DNA of 64,000 nucleotides from Allostella vacuolata (lineage in GTDB: Bacteria > Pseudomonadota > Alphaproteobacteria > ATCC43930 > Allostellaceae): the NCBI GenBank assembly GCA_006739055.1, contig AP019702.1, forward strand, positions 496,501 to 560,500, read 5' to 3'. The translations under genes and the position numbers were made by a program. The notes beneath the pieces are model-generated. The model had not been told where the DNA came from, searched no databases, and was given only the letters and a program-made list of their open reading frames with translations. This document shows positions 54,019 to 62,555 of this stretch, piece by piece; position 1 is the stretch's first letter; each line of letters opens with the position of its first letter.

Positions 54019-54036
54019 GGATAAGTGGCACTATCC
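54019..54036. promoter_or_regulatory. Probable HipB operator (GGATA-N8-TATCC)
   Basis: GGATA (54019-54023), eight bases, TATCC (54032-54036), a perfect palindrome ending four bases before the hipB-like ATG. E. coli HipB sites are TATCC-N8-GGATA, so the same half-sites occur here in the opposite (everted) orientation at the same spacing. Confidence 0.6.
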
Positions 54037-54040
54037 TGCC

Positions 54041-54382
54041 ATGAATGCAGGAATGGGAAAGCTCCCGCCTCCCGAGGAGGTCGTCGCGGCACTGGCCGAT
54101 ATCGGCCAGGGCGTCCGCCTGGCGCGCCTGCGACGCCGGCAGACCGCCCGCGAACTGGCTGATCGCATCGGCATCTCCCTGCGGACCTTGCAGAAACTGG
54201 AGCGCGGCGACCCGGGGGTGGCACTCGGCACGTTCGCGACCGCCCTGTGGGTGCTGGACCTGTTGCAGCCGGTCCGGGAGGCGGTCAGCCCGCAGAGCGA
54301 TCGCATTGCCGCGGCACTGGAAGCGAGCCGCGTCCCCAAGCGCGCGCGGCGCCGACGGGAAGACGACCTTGACCGTCTCTAG
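54041..54382 (+). CDS. HipB-like XRE antitoxin
   Basis: 113 residues. An XRE helix-turn-helix covers about residues 25-70 (VRLARLRRRQTARELADRIGISLRTLQKLERGD), followed by a basic tail (RRRR near 105). It is directly upstream of, and overlaps by 14 bases, a HipA-type kinase, which is the normal antitoxin position. It probably represses its own operon through the palindrome at 54019-54036 and neutralises HipA. Confidence 0.88.
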   Translation: MNAGMGKLPPPEEVVAALADIGQGVRLARLRRRQTARELADRIGISLRTLQKLERGDPGVALGTFATALWVLDLLQPVREAVSPQSDRIAAALEASRVPKRARRRREDDLDRL

Positions 54383-55601
54383 GGTGTTCGTCCACGCGCG
54401 GTTCACCGACGGGACGAGCCGGATCGTCGGCCGGTACATGGTGCTGCCGATATCGCGGGGCAGGTTGGGCGTGTTCGACTACGCCGGCTCGTGGCTGCGG
54501 AACGAGCACGGCCAGGCCTTTGCGATGCACCCGACGAAGGTGCCCCTGGGCGGGGGGACGATTGAACTCTCGTCGAGCACCGAACTCGGGTTCCTGGCGG
54601 ACTCGACGCCGGATCGCTGGGGGCGTCGCATCCTCGCGACCCTCCGGGCACCGGATCCCTTGCCGGCGAACGGGCCGGAATGGCTGCTGGCGACCGGCGA
54701 TGACCGCGTCGGCTGCCTGGCATTTTCCGAGACGCCCGAGCTGGGATCGATCCGAACCGATGCGGCCTCGGCAAACGATCTGTCGCGGCTTGCGGACGCC
54801 TTCGAGCGACTTGAGCGGGGCGAGCCGGCGAACCCGCCCTGGGAGCAGCTGTTCCGCGCCGGTCTCAGCATGGGCGGTGCCAGGCCGAAGGCGACCGTCC
54901 ACCACGATGGCCATCTATGGATCGCCAAGTTCCAGCGTCGCACGGACGATTTCGATCAGTGCGCGGCCGAGCATGCGGCAATGCGGCTGGCCGCGCATTG
55001 CGGGCTCGATGTCGCGGAGACCCGGATCGCCGACGCGGGTCCACGCCGAGCCGTGCTCGTCAAGCGGTTCGACCGGGCGCCCGGCCCCCCGTTCCATCCC
55101 ACTGGGCACTATCTGAGCGCCCTGAGCGCGCTGGACCTCGATGAGACCTCGTTGCTGGGCTCCTATCGTGAAATCGCCGGCTTCCTCCGCCGGCATTCCG
55201 CCGCCCATTTGGGTGACCGGATCGAGCTCTTCCGGCGCATGGTCTTCAATGTGCTCGTCGGCAACCGGGACGACCATCTGAAGAACCACGCGCTGATCCA
55301 CCGGCCCGGTGCCGGATGGCGGCTTACGCCAGCCTTCGACGTGGTGCCCCAGCCAGACATGGATCCGGTCCAGGCGATATCCGTCGGACGACATGGCACG
55401 ACTGCGAGCCTGTCGAACTGCCTGAGCCAGTGCGGGGAATTCGGACTGGCTGAGGAATCCGCCCGCACGCTGGTCGAGGCAATGGTCGCCCGGCTGCGGG
55501 GCTGGCGGGCGTTCTTCGCCGACCTTGGGGTCGACCGGCAGACCATCGGCCAGCTGGAGCGGGCCTTCGCCCGGCGACTCGACACCGACCCTCCGGCCTA
55601 G
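54369..55601 (+). CDS. HipA family serine/threonine kinase toxin
   Basis: About 410 residues from TTG 54369, overlapping the antitoxin by 14 bases (GTG 54384 is the alternative). The HipA features are present: LSMGGARPKA with Ser167 in the phosphorylated P-loop position, KFQRRTD, and the catalytic NRDDHLKNHALI (Asp301/Asp302, Asn306), then PAFDVVPQ. HipA kinases phosphorylate a tRNA synthetase (GltX in E. coli) and halt growth. By eye the DNA is less GC-rich than its neighbours, in keeping with acquisition. Convergent with the ligase gene, sharing CTAG at the stops. Confidence 0.9.
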   Translation: MTVSRVFVHARFTDGTSRIVGRYMVLPISRGRLGVFDYAGSWLRNEHGQAFAMHPTKVPLGGGTIELSSSTELGFLADSTPDRWGRRILATLRAPDPLPANGPEWLLATGDDRVGCLAFSETPELGSIRTDAASANDLSRLADAFERLERGEPANPPWEQLFRAGLSMGGARPKATVHHDGHLWIAKFQRRTDDFDQCAAEHAAMRLAAHCGLDVAETRIADAGPRRAVLVKRFDRAPGPPFHPTGHYLSALSALDLDETSLLGSYREIAGFLRRHSAAHLGDRIELFRRMVFNVLVGNRDDHLKNHALIHRPGAGWRLTPAFDVVPQPDMDPVQAISVGRHGTTASLSNCLSQCGEFGLAEESARTLVEAMVARLRGWRAFFADLGVDRQTIGQLERAFARRLDTDPPA

Positions 55602-57070
55602 TCCCGCAGCCGTTCGCGCAGGGCGCGTCGGTCGAACTTGCCGAGTTCCGTCTTCGGCAGGTCGGGCATGACCACGATGCGGCGCGGGCTCCGCTCGGCG
55701 CCGAGCCGTCGCTGGCAGAACCGGGCGAGTTCGCCCAGCGTGGCCGGCTGGCCCAACACGACGCAGGCGACCGGCAGGGTGCCGGTATGCGGGTGCGGTA
55801 CGGCCACCACCGCCACCTCCGACACCGCGGGGTGGAGCGACAGGCAGTTCTCGATGTCCGCCGGATAGACCTTGGCGCCGCTGACATTGATGAGGTCGTC
55901 CACCCGGCCCTTGAGGAAAAGCTGCCCGCTCGCGTCGATGAGGCCGACATCCCCCGGATAGAACCACCCGCCCTCGAACCGGCTGGTCGCGTCGGGGGTG
56001 GCGCGCAGGTATCCGGACGGATAGAGCGCGTGCCGGAAGCGGACGATGCCGATGGCGCCGGGCGGCAGCGGCCGGTCGTGCTCGTCCACCACCCGCAGTT
56101 CGGTCTGCGGGTCCGGCCGGCCGGCGGTCTCGGGGTTGGCGCGCAGCTCGTCCGGGGTTGCCAACGTCAGCACGCCCACCTCGTTGACCCCGTACATGAC
56201 GTGGATCTCGCTCGACAGCCGCGCCATGGCGGCGCGCCGGGCCGCGGGTGACAGGGTGCCGGTGCCGACGACGATGCGCAATCCGGGCAGCAGCCGGCCA
56301 GGGCCCCAGTCGGCGGCCATCAGGCCGAGCAGGTAGGCCGGGGTCAGCGCCGCCCAGGTCGCGCCCAGCTGCCGGACGAGTTCGGCCATGTGGGCGGGAG
56401 ACTGGAGCGGCGGCGGGATGACCACGCCCCCGCCGCTCATCAGGCTCCGCTGCGCGGCACCCCGGCCGTACCCCAGATGGAACGAGAAGATCGCCAGGAA
56501 CCGGTCGGCGGGACCGAGCACGAGTCGCGTCTGGGTCCCGGCGTGGCGCGCCGACTGCCCGGCATGGGTCATCTCCACCAGCTTGGGCACCCCCTGGGTG
56601 GTTCCGGACGAACGCAACAGGTAGCAGACGTCCCGTGGCCCCGGTGGCGGCGGCAGGCCGCGCACCGCGACGCGCAGCCACGATTCGTCGATGCGGAATG
56701 CGGGCACGCCCAGGCGGCGCGGCGGCGGCGCGGCGGCGGTGGACAGGACGCGCGCGGCACCAGCCGCCGCGATCATCGGCCGGGTCAGGTCCGGGGGCTC
56801 GTCGTTGCCGATCACCAGGACGGGAACGCCGAGCCGGTGCGCCGCGAAGAGCAGGACCAGGTCGATCGGCTGCCGCCCGAGCCCCAGCGCGACCGGTTCG
56901 CCCGGGCGGCAGCCATGCGCCAGCATCGAGGTCGCGATCTGCTCGATCGACCGCTGGAAGCCCCGGAAGGACACGGTGTGGGATGCGCTGACGATCGCCG
57001 GGCGATCCGGATGACGGGCGGCGTTCCGGACAATGGCCTCGCCGTACCAGGACTGCGGGTCGATCGACAT
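55598..57070 (-). CDS. AMP-dependent synthetase/ligase (acyl-CoA synthetase type)
   Basis: 490 residues, an adenylate-forming (ANL) enzyme. The P-loop RSSGTTQGVPK, the YGVNEVG motif, GWFYPGDVGLIDASGQLFL and the hinge plus KGRVDDLINVSGAKVYPADIE are present, and the catalytic Lys lies in PKTELGKFDRRALRERL at the end. It activates a carboxylic acid with ATP, usually to a CoA thioester. Start ATG 57070. Just upstream lies the scar of a second ligase copy. Position after the UbiD gene suggests it acts on the product or substrate of that pathway. Confidence 0.9.
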   Translation of the reverse strand: MSIDPQSWYGEAIVRNAARHPDRPAIVSASHTVSFRGFQRSIEQIATSMLAHGCRPGEPVALGLGRQPIDLVLLFAAHRLGVPVLVIGNDEPPDLTRPMIAAAGAARVLSTAAAPPPRRLGVPAFRIDESWLRVAVRGLPPPPGPRDVCYLLRSSGTTQGVPKLVEMTHAGQSARHAGTQTRLVLGPADRFLAIFSFHLGYGRGAAQRSLMSGGGVVIPPPLQSPAHMAELVRQLGATWAALTPAYLLGLMAADWGPGRLLPGLRIVVGTGTLSPAARRAAMARLSSEIHVMYGVNEVGVLTLATPDELRANPETAGRPDPQTELRVVDEHDRPLPPGAIGIVRFRHALYPSGYLRATPDATSRFEGGWFYPGDVGLIDASGQLFLKGRVDDLINVSGAKVYPADIENCLSLHPAVSEVAVVAVPHPHTGTLPVACVVLGQPATLGELARFCQRRLGAERSPRRIVVMPDLPKTELGKFDRRALRERLRD

Positions 57071-57097
57071 GGCGGGCAATGCGTTTGGCGGGGCGAT

Positions 57098-57244
57098 CAG
57101 GGAACGAGCCCGACCGCGGCGGTCGTACTTGCCGGGTTGCGCCTTCGGGCCGCGGCAGGATGTAGTCTGCGTGGCGTTGGCCATGGCGGCCGCGTCCGGC
57201 GTGCACGCCGCATGACGGGCGACGGCTTCCCCGAACCAGGACTG
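57098..57244 (-). pseudogene. Remnant of a tandem paralogous ligase with internal deletion
   Basis: The open frame continues upstream of the ligase start for 63 codons. Residues from Gln (57244) read QSWFGEAVARHAACTPD and match the ligase N-terminus QSWYGEAIVRNAARHPD position by position; a little further, PGKYDRRGRARS matches the ligase C-terminus LGKFDRRALRE. The first part (about 33 codons) is thus fused to the last part (about 15 codons) of a ligase-like gene, with some 430 codons missing. No start codon survives at the expected place, so it is read as a scar, not a gene. Confidence 0.65.
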
Positions 57245-57284
57245 GGCTCGGGGACCGTGCCCGGGGGGTGCGGGCGGGCCCCGC

Positions 57285-58691
57285 TCATGCGGGCTCGCCG
57301 CCGGCGGCCTCCGCCGGCCGGATCTCCGGAATCGCGATGTCGTGGGCCGCCGGGTCGGCCGCGGCGAAGAAGGCCCGGTCGTGCTCGTAGCGGAAGGGGA
57401 AGGGGCGCAGGGCGTCGAAGCCGACCTTGCTGCCGATATAGTCGGGGAAGCCGGGGTTGAGCCCATGGCCGAAGACCCGGTCGATGACGAGGATGCCGGT
57501 CGCCGGGTCCATCCGGGTCGCCATCGCCCATTCGACGTCGCCGGCATTGCGGATGTCGACGTCGTCGTCCACCACCGTCACCATCTTCAGCGGCGGGAAG
57601 GCGGCGAAGGCCGCCATGATCGCCTGCTTGCCCCAGCCGGCGCGCTTTTGCCGGAGCGCGACCACGGCGTGGTAGAAGCCGCAGCCGCCATGGGTGAAAT
57701 AGACGTCGGCCACGCCCGGAACCTGGCGCTGCAGCAGGGCCAGCACGTTGGCCTCGCCCAGCAGCCCGACCGAATTCCACACCTCCTTGCCGGACAGGAT
57801 GGTCTGGAAGACCGGCTCGCGGCGGCGATGGATGCGCCGGACATGGACGACCGGGCGCGGGGCGCGGCGCGCGTAGTAGCCGGTGACTTCCGCGAACGGG
57901 CCCTCGTCGGCCAGCTCGCCCGGGATCATCTCGCATTCCAGCGCGATCATCGCATGGGCCACCATCTCGACCGGCGAGCAGGTGCCCGGCACCAGCTCCA
58001 GCGGCGCGCCGTGGAACTCGCTGGCGATGCCGAGTTCGTCGGTATCCGCCGGGGCGGCCTCCGCCGGGGTGGCGGCGGCGAAGTGCAGGCCGGGCCCGAC
58101 GCCGCAGTTGAGCGTGAAGAACAGCGATTCGCCGCGCGCCCGCGCCTTCTCCAGGTACAGCTCCAGGTGCCGGCCGGAATCGATGTTGATGGTCATCGTG
58201 TCGGGCCCGGTGACCAGGAAGCGCTGGATGGAGGCGTTGCGCACGCCGGTGTCGGGATCGCGTGCGATCACCACCGCGGCGTCGAAATAGGCCCCGCCGT
58301 CCTTCTCGGCATGGGTCGGGATCGGCAGGGCGGCCAGGTCGACCGCGGCCTCGGTCACCTCCAGCACCGGCCCGCTCGCCACCACCACCGGGTCGACCGG
58401 CCGCTGCTGCCAGGCGCGGATGCAGTTGGAGACATGCTGCGGCAGGGCCTTCTCGTCCCGGCCGAGCAGGTCCGCCAGCAGCTCGCGCGACCAGTAGAGG
58501 CCCGTCATCACCGGCCAGCGATGGCCCTTCACCCGCTCGAACAGGACCGCGCGCGGCCCACCCTCGAAGCGCGCCGCGATGCCGGCCAACTCGTGCACCG
58601 GATCGACCTCGGAGCGGACGCGGACCAGCCGGCCGCGCGCGTCGAGCGCGGCCAGGATGCGGCCCAGGTCGTGCAGCAGGTTCGCGCTCAT
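57285..58691 (-). CDS. UbiD family decarboxylase
   Basis: 468 residues. The family is recognised by NASIQRFLVTGPDTMTINID, ELADEGPFAEVTGYYA, and HGGCGFYHAVVALRQKRAGWGKQAIMAAF ending in DVEWAMATRMDP. UbiD enzymes use prenylated FMN, made by UbiX, to (de)carboxylate aromatic or alpha,beta-unsaturated acids in the cytoplasm. No ubiX is nearby. The start overlaps the enolase-like stop by four bases (ATGA), so the two are translationally coupled, and the substrate should relate to the enolase-like reaction. Confidence 0.92.
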   Translation of the reverse strand: MSANLLHDLGRILAALDARGRLVRVRSEVDPVHELAGIAARFEGGPRAVLFERVKGHRWPVMTGLYWSRELLADLLGRDEKALPQHVSNCIRAWQQRPVDPVVVASGPVLEVTEAAVDLAALPIPTHAEKDGGAYFDAAVVIARDPDTGVRNASIQRFLVTGPDTMTINIDSGRHLELYLEKARARGESLFFTLNCGVGPGLHFAAATPAEAAPADTDELGIASEFHGAPLELVPGTCSPVEMVAHAMIALECEMIPGELADEGPFAEVTGYYARRAPRPVVHVRRIHRRREPVFQTILSGKEVWNSVGLLGEANVLALLQRQVPGVADVYFTHGGCGFYHAVVALRQKRAGWGKQAIMAAFAAFPPLKMVTVVDDDVDIRNAGDVEWAMATRMDPATGILVIDRVFGHGLNPGFPDYIGSKVGFDALRPFPFRYEHDRAFFAAADPAAHDIAIPEIRPAEAAGGEPA

Positions 58692-59989
58692 GGCCGGCCC
58701 TGCCCCGGGAAGATCTGGCCCGCGCGGAAGCGGGCGCGTTCGCCCAGCCCCTCCTCGATGCGCAGCGCCTCGTTCCATTTCGCCATCCGCTCGGAGCGGG
58801 CGAAGGAGCCGACCTTGAGCTGGTCGGCCTGCCAGCCGACGGCGAGATGGACGACGGTCACGTCCTCGGTCTCGCCGGACCGGGCCGAGACGATGGTGCG
58901 CATCCCGGCCGCGCGCGCGGCATCCAGCGCGGCCCTGGTCTCGGTCAGGGTGCCGGCCTGGTTCGGCTTGATGAGGGCGGCGGTGCAGGCGCGGTCGCGC
59001 GCGGCGGCCTCGATGCGGGCGGCGCTGGTGACCAGGAAGTCGTCGCCCACCACCAGCGCCCGGTCGCCGATCGCCGCCGTCACCTGGGCCATGCCGGCCG
59101 GGTCGTCCTCGGCCATCGGGTCTTCGACCGAGACGATCGGGTGGCGGGCGACCCAGCCGGCGACCCGCTCGGCCCATTCGCCGCGGTCGTAGTCGCGCTC
59201 GTCCAGGCGCAGGCGGTAGGCGCCGTCGCGGCCGAACTGGGTGGCGGCGACGTCGAGCGCGATCGCCACCTGCTCGCCGGCGCGGAAGCCCGCCCGCTCG
59301 ATGGCGAGTGCCAGCGTCGCGATTGCCTCCTCGTTGTCGGCGAAGACCGGCCACCAGCCGCCCTCGTCCGCCACCCCCTGGCGCTTGCCGGCTGCCGCCA
59401 TCAGGGCGCCCGCCGCGCGATAGACCTCGGCCGTCCAGTCGAGCGCCTGGGCGAAGTTCTCCGCCCCCGGACAGACCACCATGAAGTCCTGCAGGTCGAC
59501 CCGGGCGTCGGCATGGGCGCCGCCGCCGAAGATCTGGATCTCCGGCAGGGGCATCACGACCGGGCCGTCCGCGCCATCCCCGGCCAGCCAGCGCCACAGG
59601 GGCAGGCCGTGCGCGGCGGCGGTGGCGTGGGCGGCCGCCATGGAGACGGCGATGGTCGCGTTGCCGCCGAGCCGCGCCTTGTTCGCGGTGCCGTCCAGCT
59701 CGATCAGGCGGGCATCGAGCGCGGCCTGGCCGGCCGCGTCCATGCCGGCGATGGCGGGGGCGATCTCGTCGCGGATCGCGGCCAGCGCGCCCCGCACGTC
59801 GAGCCCGCCGAAGGCCGTGCCGCCGTCGCGCCGGTCGACCGCCTCGCCGGAGCCGGTCGACGCGCCGGCCGGGGCGATGGCGCGGCCGACCGCGCCGCCG
59901 GCCGTGGTCACCTCGGCCTCGACGGTCGGGCGGCCGCGGGAATCCCACACCCGGCGGGCATGGACATGGCGGATGGTGGAATCAGGCAT
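58688..59989 (-). CDS. Enolase paralogue with altered active-site residues
   Basis: 433 residues, enolase length and full-length homology. Conserved: metal ligands Asp246, Glu290 and Asp316; Lys341 (LIKPNQ), Lys392, His159 (GGAHAD), Glu209 (ADEGG). Altered: Ala369 where enolases have the phosphate-binding His (SARSGETED for SHRSGETED), Asp168 where Glu167 is usual, and divergent loops (RGRPTVEAEV, LGGNATIAV). The overall pattern says it is not the housekeeping phosphopyruvate hydratase but a paralogue for a related phospho-acid. Translationally coupled to a kinase before it (8-base overlap) and UbiD after it. Confidence 0.85.
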   Translation of the reverse strand: MPDSTIRHVHARRVWDSRGRPTVEAEVTTAGGAVGRAIAPAGASTGSGEAVDRRDGGTAFGGLDVRGALAAIRDEIAPAIAGMDAAGQAALDARLIELDGTANKARLGGNATIAVSMAAAHATAAAHGLPLWRWLAGDGADGPVVMPLPEIQIFGGGAHADARVDLQDFMVVCPGAENFAQALDWTAEVYRAAGALMAAAGKRQGVADEGGWWPVFADNEEAIATLALAIERAGFRAGEQVAIALDVAATQFGRDGAYRLRLDERDYDRGEWAERVAGWVARHPIVSVEDPMAEDDPAGMAQVTAAIGDRALVVGDDFLVTSAARIEAAARDRACTAALIKPNQAGTLTETRAALDAARAAGMRTIVSARSGETEDVTVVHLAVGWQADQLKVGSFARSERMAKWNEALRIEEGLGERARFRAGQIFPGQGRP

Positions 59990-60983
59990 GGTTCAACTCC
60001 GCTTCCCATGCCGCGCGGACGGCGGCCAGGCGATCGACGGGGGATTGCAGCAGGCGGCGGGCGACGCGGCGCACCCGCGCCCGGTCGCCCTCGCCGGTCA
60101 GGTACTCGACCGGGGACTTGCCGTCGACCCGGGCGAGGAACAGGGCCGGCAGCAGCGTCGCCGCCCGCATCTCCGCGGCCTCGACCGGCTCCCAGGCCAC
60201 GCCCTCCAGCCAGCTGCCGGCAAGCCGGTCGAAGGCGGCGAGGAAACCCGGCGTCGCGGCCGGGGTCCACAGGCATTTCAGCAGCAGGTGGTTGAGGCAG
60301 AAGGCGATGTCGAAGGCGGGGTCGCCGTACCAGGCGCATTCCGCGTCGAGGAAGACCGGGCCGTCCGGCCCCAGCAGGATGTTCTTCGGGCTGGCGTCGC
60401 CATGGACGAGGGCCAGCCGGGTGTCGGCGGTCCGCCGGGCCAGGGTCTCCAGCACGGGCGCCAGGTCGGGATGGGCGCGCGCCGTCGCCAGCAGGTAGGG
60501 CTCCAGGCGGATCGCGTGGAAGATCGCGTCGGTGGCGAAGCGCCGGGCGACCTCCGGGTCGCCGGCGGTCGCGGCGTGGATCCGGGCCAGCGTGGTGCCG
60601 ACCGCCGCCGCGGCCGCGGGGTCGGCCCGGCCGTCGCGCAATTCGGCCTTCCACAGGGGGCAGCGGCCGGGGTCGAGGAACTCCATGGCGAAGAGGCCGG
60701 CCTCGGCATCCTGGGCCAGGATGCGGGGTGCTGCGCCGGGCACGATCGCGCGGGCGGCGCGGATCCAGTCCGCCTCGTGGGCGTTGCGGCCGACCGGTGC
60801 CCGCCAGTCCTGGGCGACCTTCAGCTTGGCCAGCGCCCGCTTGACGCAGAACACGGCATCGCCCGCCTCCACCTTCCAGATGTCGGACGACACCCCGCCG
60901 GTCAGCGGGATCAGGCGGGGCTCGATGCCGTCGGCGACGAGGCCGAGGCGGCGCAGGGTGGGGAGGAGATCTGTGTCGGACAC
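59982..60983 (-). CDS. APH-fold kinase (aminoglycoside phosphotransferase/choline kinase family)
   Basis: 333 residues from GTG 60983. The P-loop-like LTGGVSSDIWKVEAGDAVFCVKRAL, the Brenner motif LVHGDASPKNILLG and the metal Asp in FLDAECAWYGDPAFDIAF identify a small-molecule kinase of the APH/ChoK family. It phosphorylates a hydroxyl with ATP. Its stop overlaps the enolase-like gene by eight bases, so the phosphorylated product may be the enolase paralogue's substrate. No strong ribosome binding site; the frame extends upstream through non-family sequence to 61244. Confidence 0.87.
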   Translation of the reverse strand: MSDTDLLPTLRRLGLVADGIEPRLIPLTGGVSSDIWKVEAGDAVFCVKRALAKLKVAQDWRAPVGRNAHEADWIRAARAIVPGAAPRILAQDAEAGLFAMEFLDPGRCPLWKAELRDGRADPAAAAAVGTTLARIHAATAGDPEVARRFATDAIFHAIRLEPYLLATARAHPDLAPVLETLARRTADTRLALVHGDASPKNILLGPDGPVFLDAECAWYGDPAFDIAFCLNHLLLKCLWTPAATPGFLAAFDRLAGSWLEGVAWEPVEAAEMRAATLLPALFLARVDGKSPVEYLTGEGDRARVRRVARRLLQSPVDRLAAVRAAWEAELNHA

Positions 60984-61189
60984 CGGGCAGGGCCTTGTTG
61001 CCCCGCGACCGTAATCGACCCGGCCGCGGAGCGCGAGGGGGCCCCGGTTTCTTCGAATGACTTCTTCTCTGGATGCAGTCCGGCGATCGTCCACGCGCCT
61101 GCATCTCGCCTCCGCAGGCTCGGCGGAACTTCCGGCCGGGCGGCGCGGTGGCGTGCAACGGCACTTTTCCCCGGCGGCGGATCGCCGTA

Positions 61190-62518
61190 GTGTCGGTTCC
61201 GGGTCCCAGTCGGAGCCCAGGCCCGGACGGGACGTTCTCGACACCCCGGCGGGCCATCCTGCCAGGAAGCTTCGCCATCAGCAGCATCGGCCTCATCGCC
61301 CGCGCCCTGCGGAACCCGAACTATGCCGTCTACGTCGCCGGCAACTCGGTGTCGCTCATCGGCACCTGGATGCAGCGCATCGGGGTCGGCTGGCTGACCT
61401 GGGAGCTGACGCAGTCCGGCACCTGGCTCGGCCTGGTCGCCTTCGCCGACCTGTTCCCCTCGGTCTTCTTCGGGCCGATCGGCGGCGCCATCGCCGATCG
61501 CTTCGACCGGCTGCGCATCATCCGGACCTCGCAGACCCTGGCCATGTGCCAGGCCGCGACCCTGTTCGCGCTGACCGCGACCGGCACCATCACCATGACG
61601 CTGCTGTTCGTCCTGGTGCTGATCAACGGGGTGGTGATCGGCTTCAACCAGCCCTCGCGCCTGGCCATCATCTCCAGCCTGGTGCCGCGGCAGGACCTGG
61701 CGACGGCGGTCGCGATCAATTCCATCGTCTTCAACCTGGCGCGCTTCGTCGGGCCGGCGCTGGCGGGCGCGCTCATCGTCTCCGGCGGCACCGGGGCGGT
61801 GTTTGGCGCCAACGCCATCACCTTCCTCGCCTTCCTGCTGGCGCTGACCCGGATCCGCCTGCCGAAGCCCGAGCGGCCGGAGGCGACCGGCCATGGCCGC
61901 TCGATCCTGGGCGAGGTGGCCGACGGCATCCGCTACACCGCGCGCCACCCGGGCGTCGGCCCGCTGCTGCTGCTGCTGACCATCAACTCGATCACCGTGC
62001 GCCCGTTCGTCGAGCTGCTGCCGGGCTTCGCCGCCGACGTGTTCGACCGCGGCGCCGACGGGCTGGCGCTGATGACCTCGGTGATCGGCGGCGGGGCGAT
62101 CGTCGCCGGCGTGTGGCTGGCGCGGCGCGAGGGCATGCGCGGGCTGACGGTGATCACCCTGTGGAGCACGCTGCTCATCTCCGTCTCCACCCTGTGCTTC
62201 GTGGCGAGCGGCCGCTTCGAACTGGGGCTAGCCTGCCTCGCCGTCTCCGGCATGGGGCTGGTGACGAGCGGCGTCGCCACCCAGACGCTGGTCCAGACCG
62301 CGGTCGATGCGCGCATGCGCGGCCGTGTCCTCAGCCTCTACGGCATCATCTTCCGCGGCGGGCCGGCGGCGGGGGCGCTCGCCATCGGGGTGCTGTCGGA
62401 TGCGATCGGGCTGCAGCTGGCGATGGGCATCGGCGCCACCGCCGGCATCTTCGCCTGGGCCTGGGCCTGGCGTCGCCGCGGGGTGATGAGCGCCGCGCTG
62501 GAGCCGCCCGGGCCCTGA
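61190..62518 (+). CDS. MFS transporter (MFS_3 type)
   Basis: 442 residues from GTG 61190, with 12 hydrophobic helices. The N-terminus GLIARALRNPNYAVYVAGNSVSLIGTWMQRIGVGWLTWELT is typical of the enterobactin-exporter-like (MFS_3) group. There is no ATG near the family start, so the GTG or even an upstream start (ATG 61073) may be used; the exact N-terminus is uncertain. It is divergent from the kinase operon, with 206 bases between, and may export or import that pathway's compound. Confidence 0.85.
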   Translation: MSVPGPSRSPGPDGTFSTPRRAILPGSFAISSIGLIARALRNPNYAVYVAGNSVSLIGTWMQRIGVGWLTWELTQSGTWLGLVAFADLFPSVFFGPIGGAIADRFDRLRIIRTSQTLAMCQAATLFALTATGTITMTLLFVLVLINGVVIGFNQPSRLAIISSLVPRQDLATAVAINSIVFNLARFVGPALAGALIVSGGTGAVFGANAITFLAFLLALTRIRLPKPERPEATGHGRSILGEVADGIRYTARHPGVGPLLLLLTINSITVRPFVELLPGFAADVFDRGADGLALMTSVIGGGAIVAGVWLARREGMRGLTVITLWSTLLISVSTLCFVASGRFELGLACLAVSGMGLVTSGVATQTLVQTAVDARMRGRVLSLYGIIFRGGPAAGALAIGVLSDAIGLQLAMGIGATAGIFAWAWAWRRRGVMSAALEPPGP

Positions 62519-62555
62519 CCGGGGGTGTCCTGCCCGAGTCCGTCCCGACGGCCGA

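Noticed and set aside
54915-57206. 763-codon leftward frame over hipA and the ligase
   Set aside because: It covers the ligase in a different frame and the antisense of hipA; no domain pattern appears in its translation.
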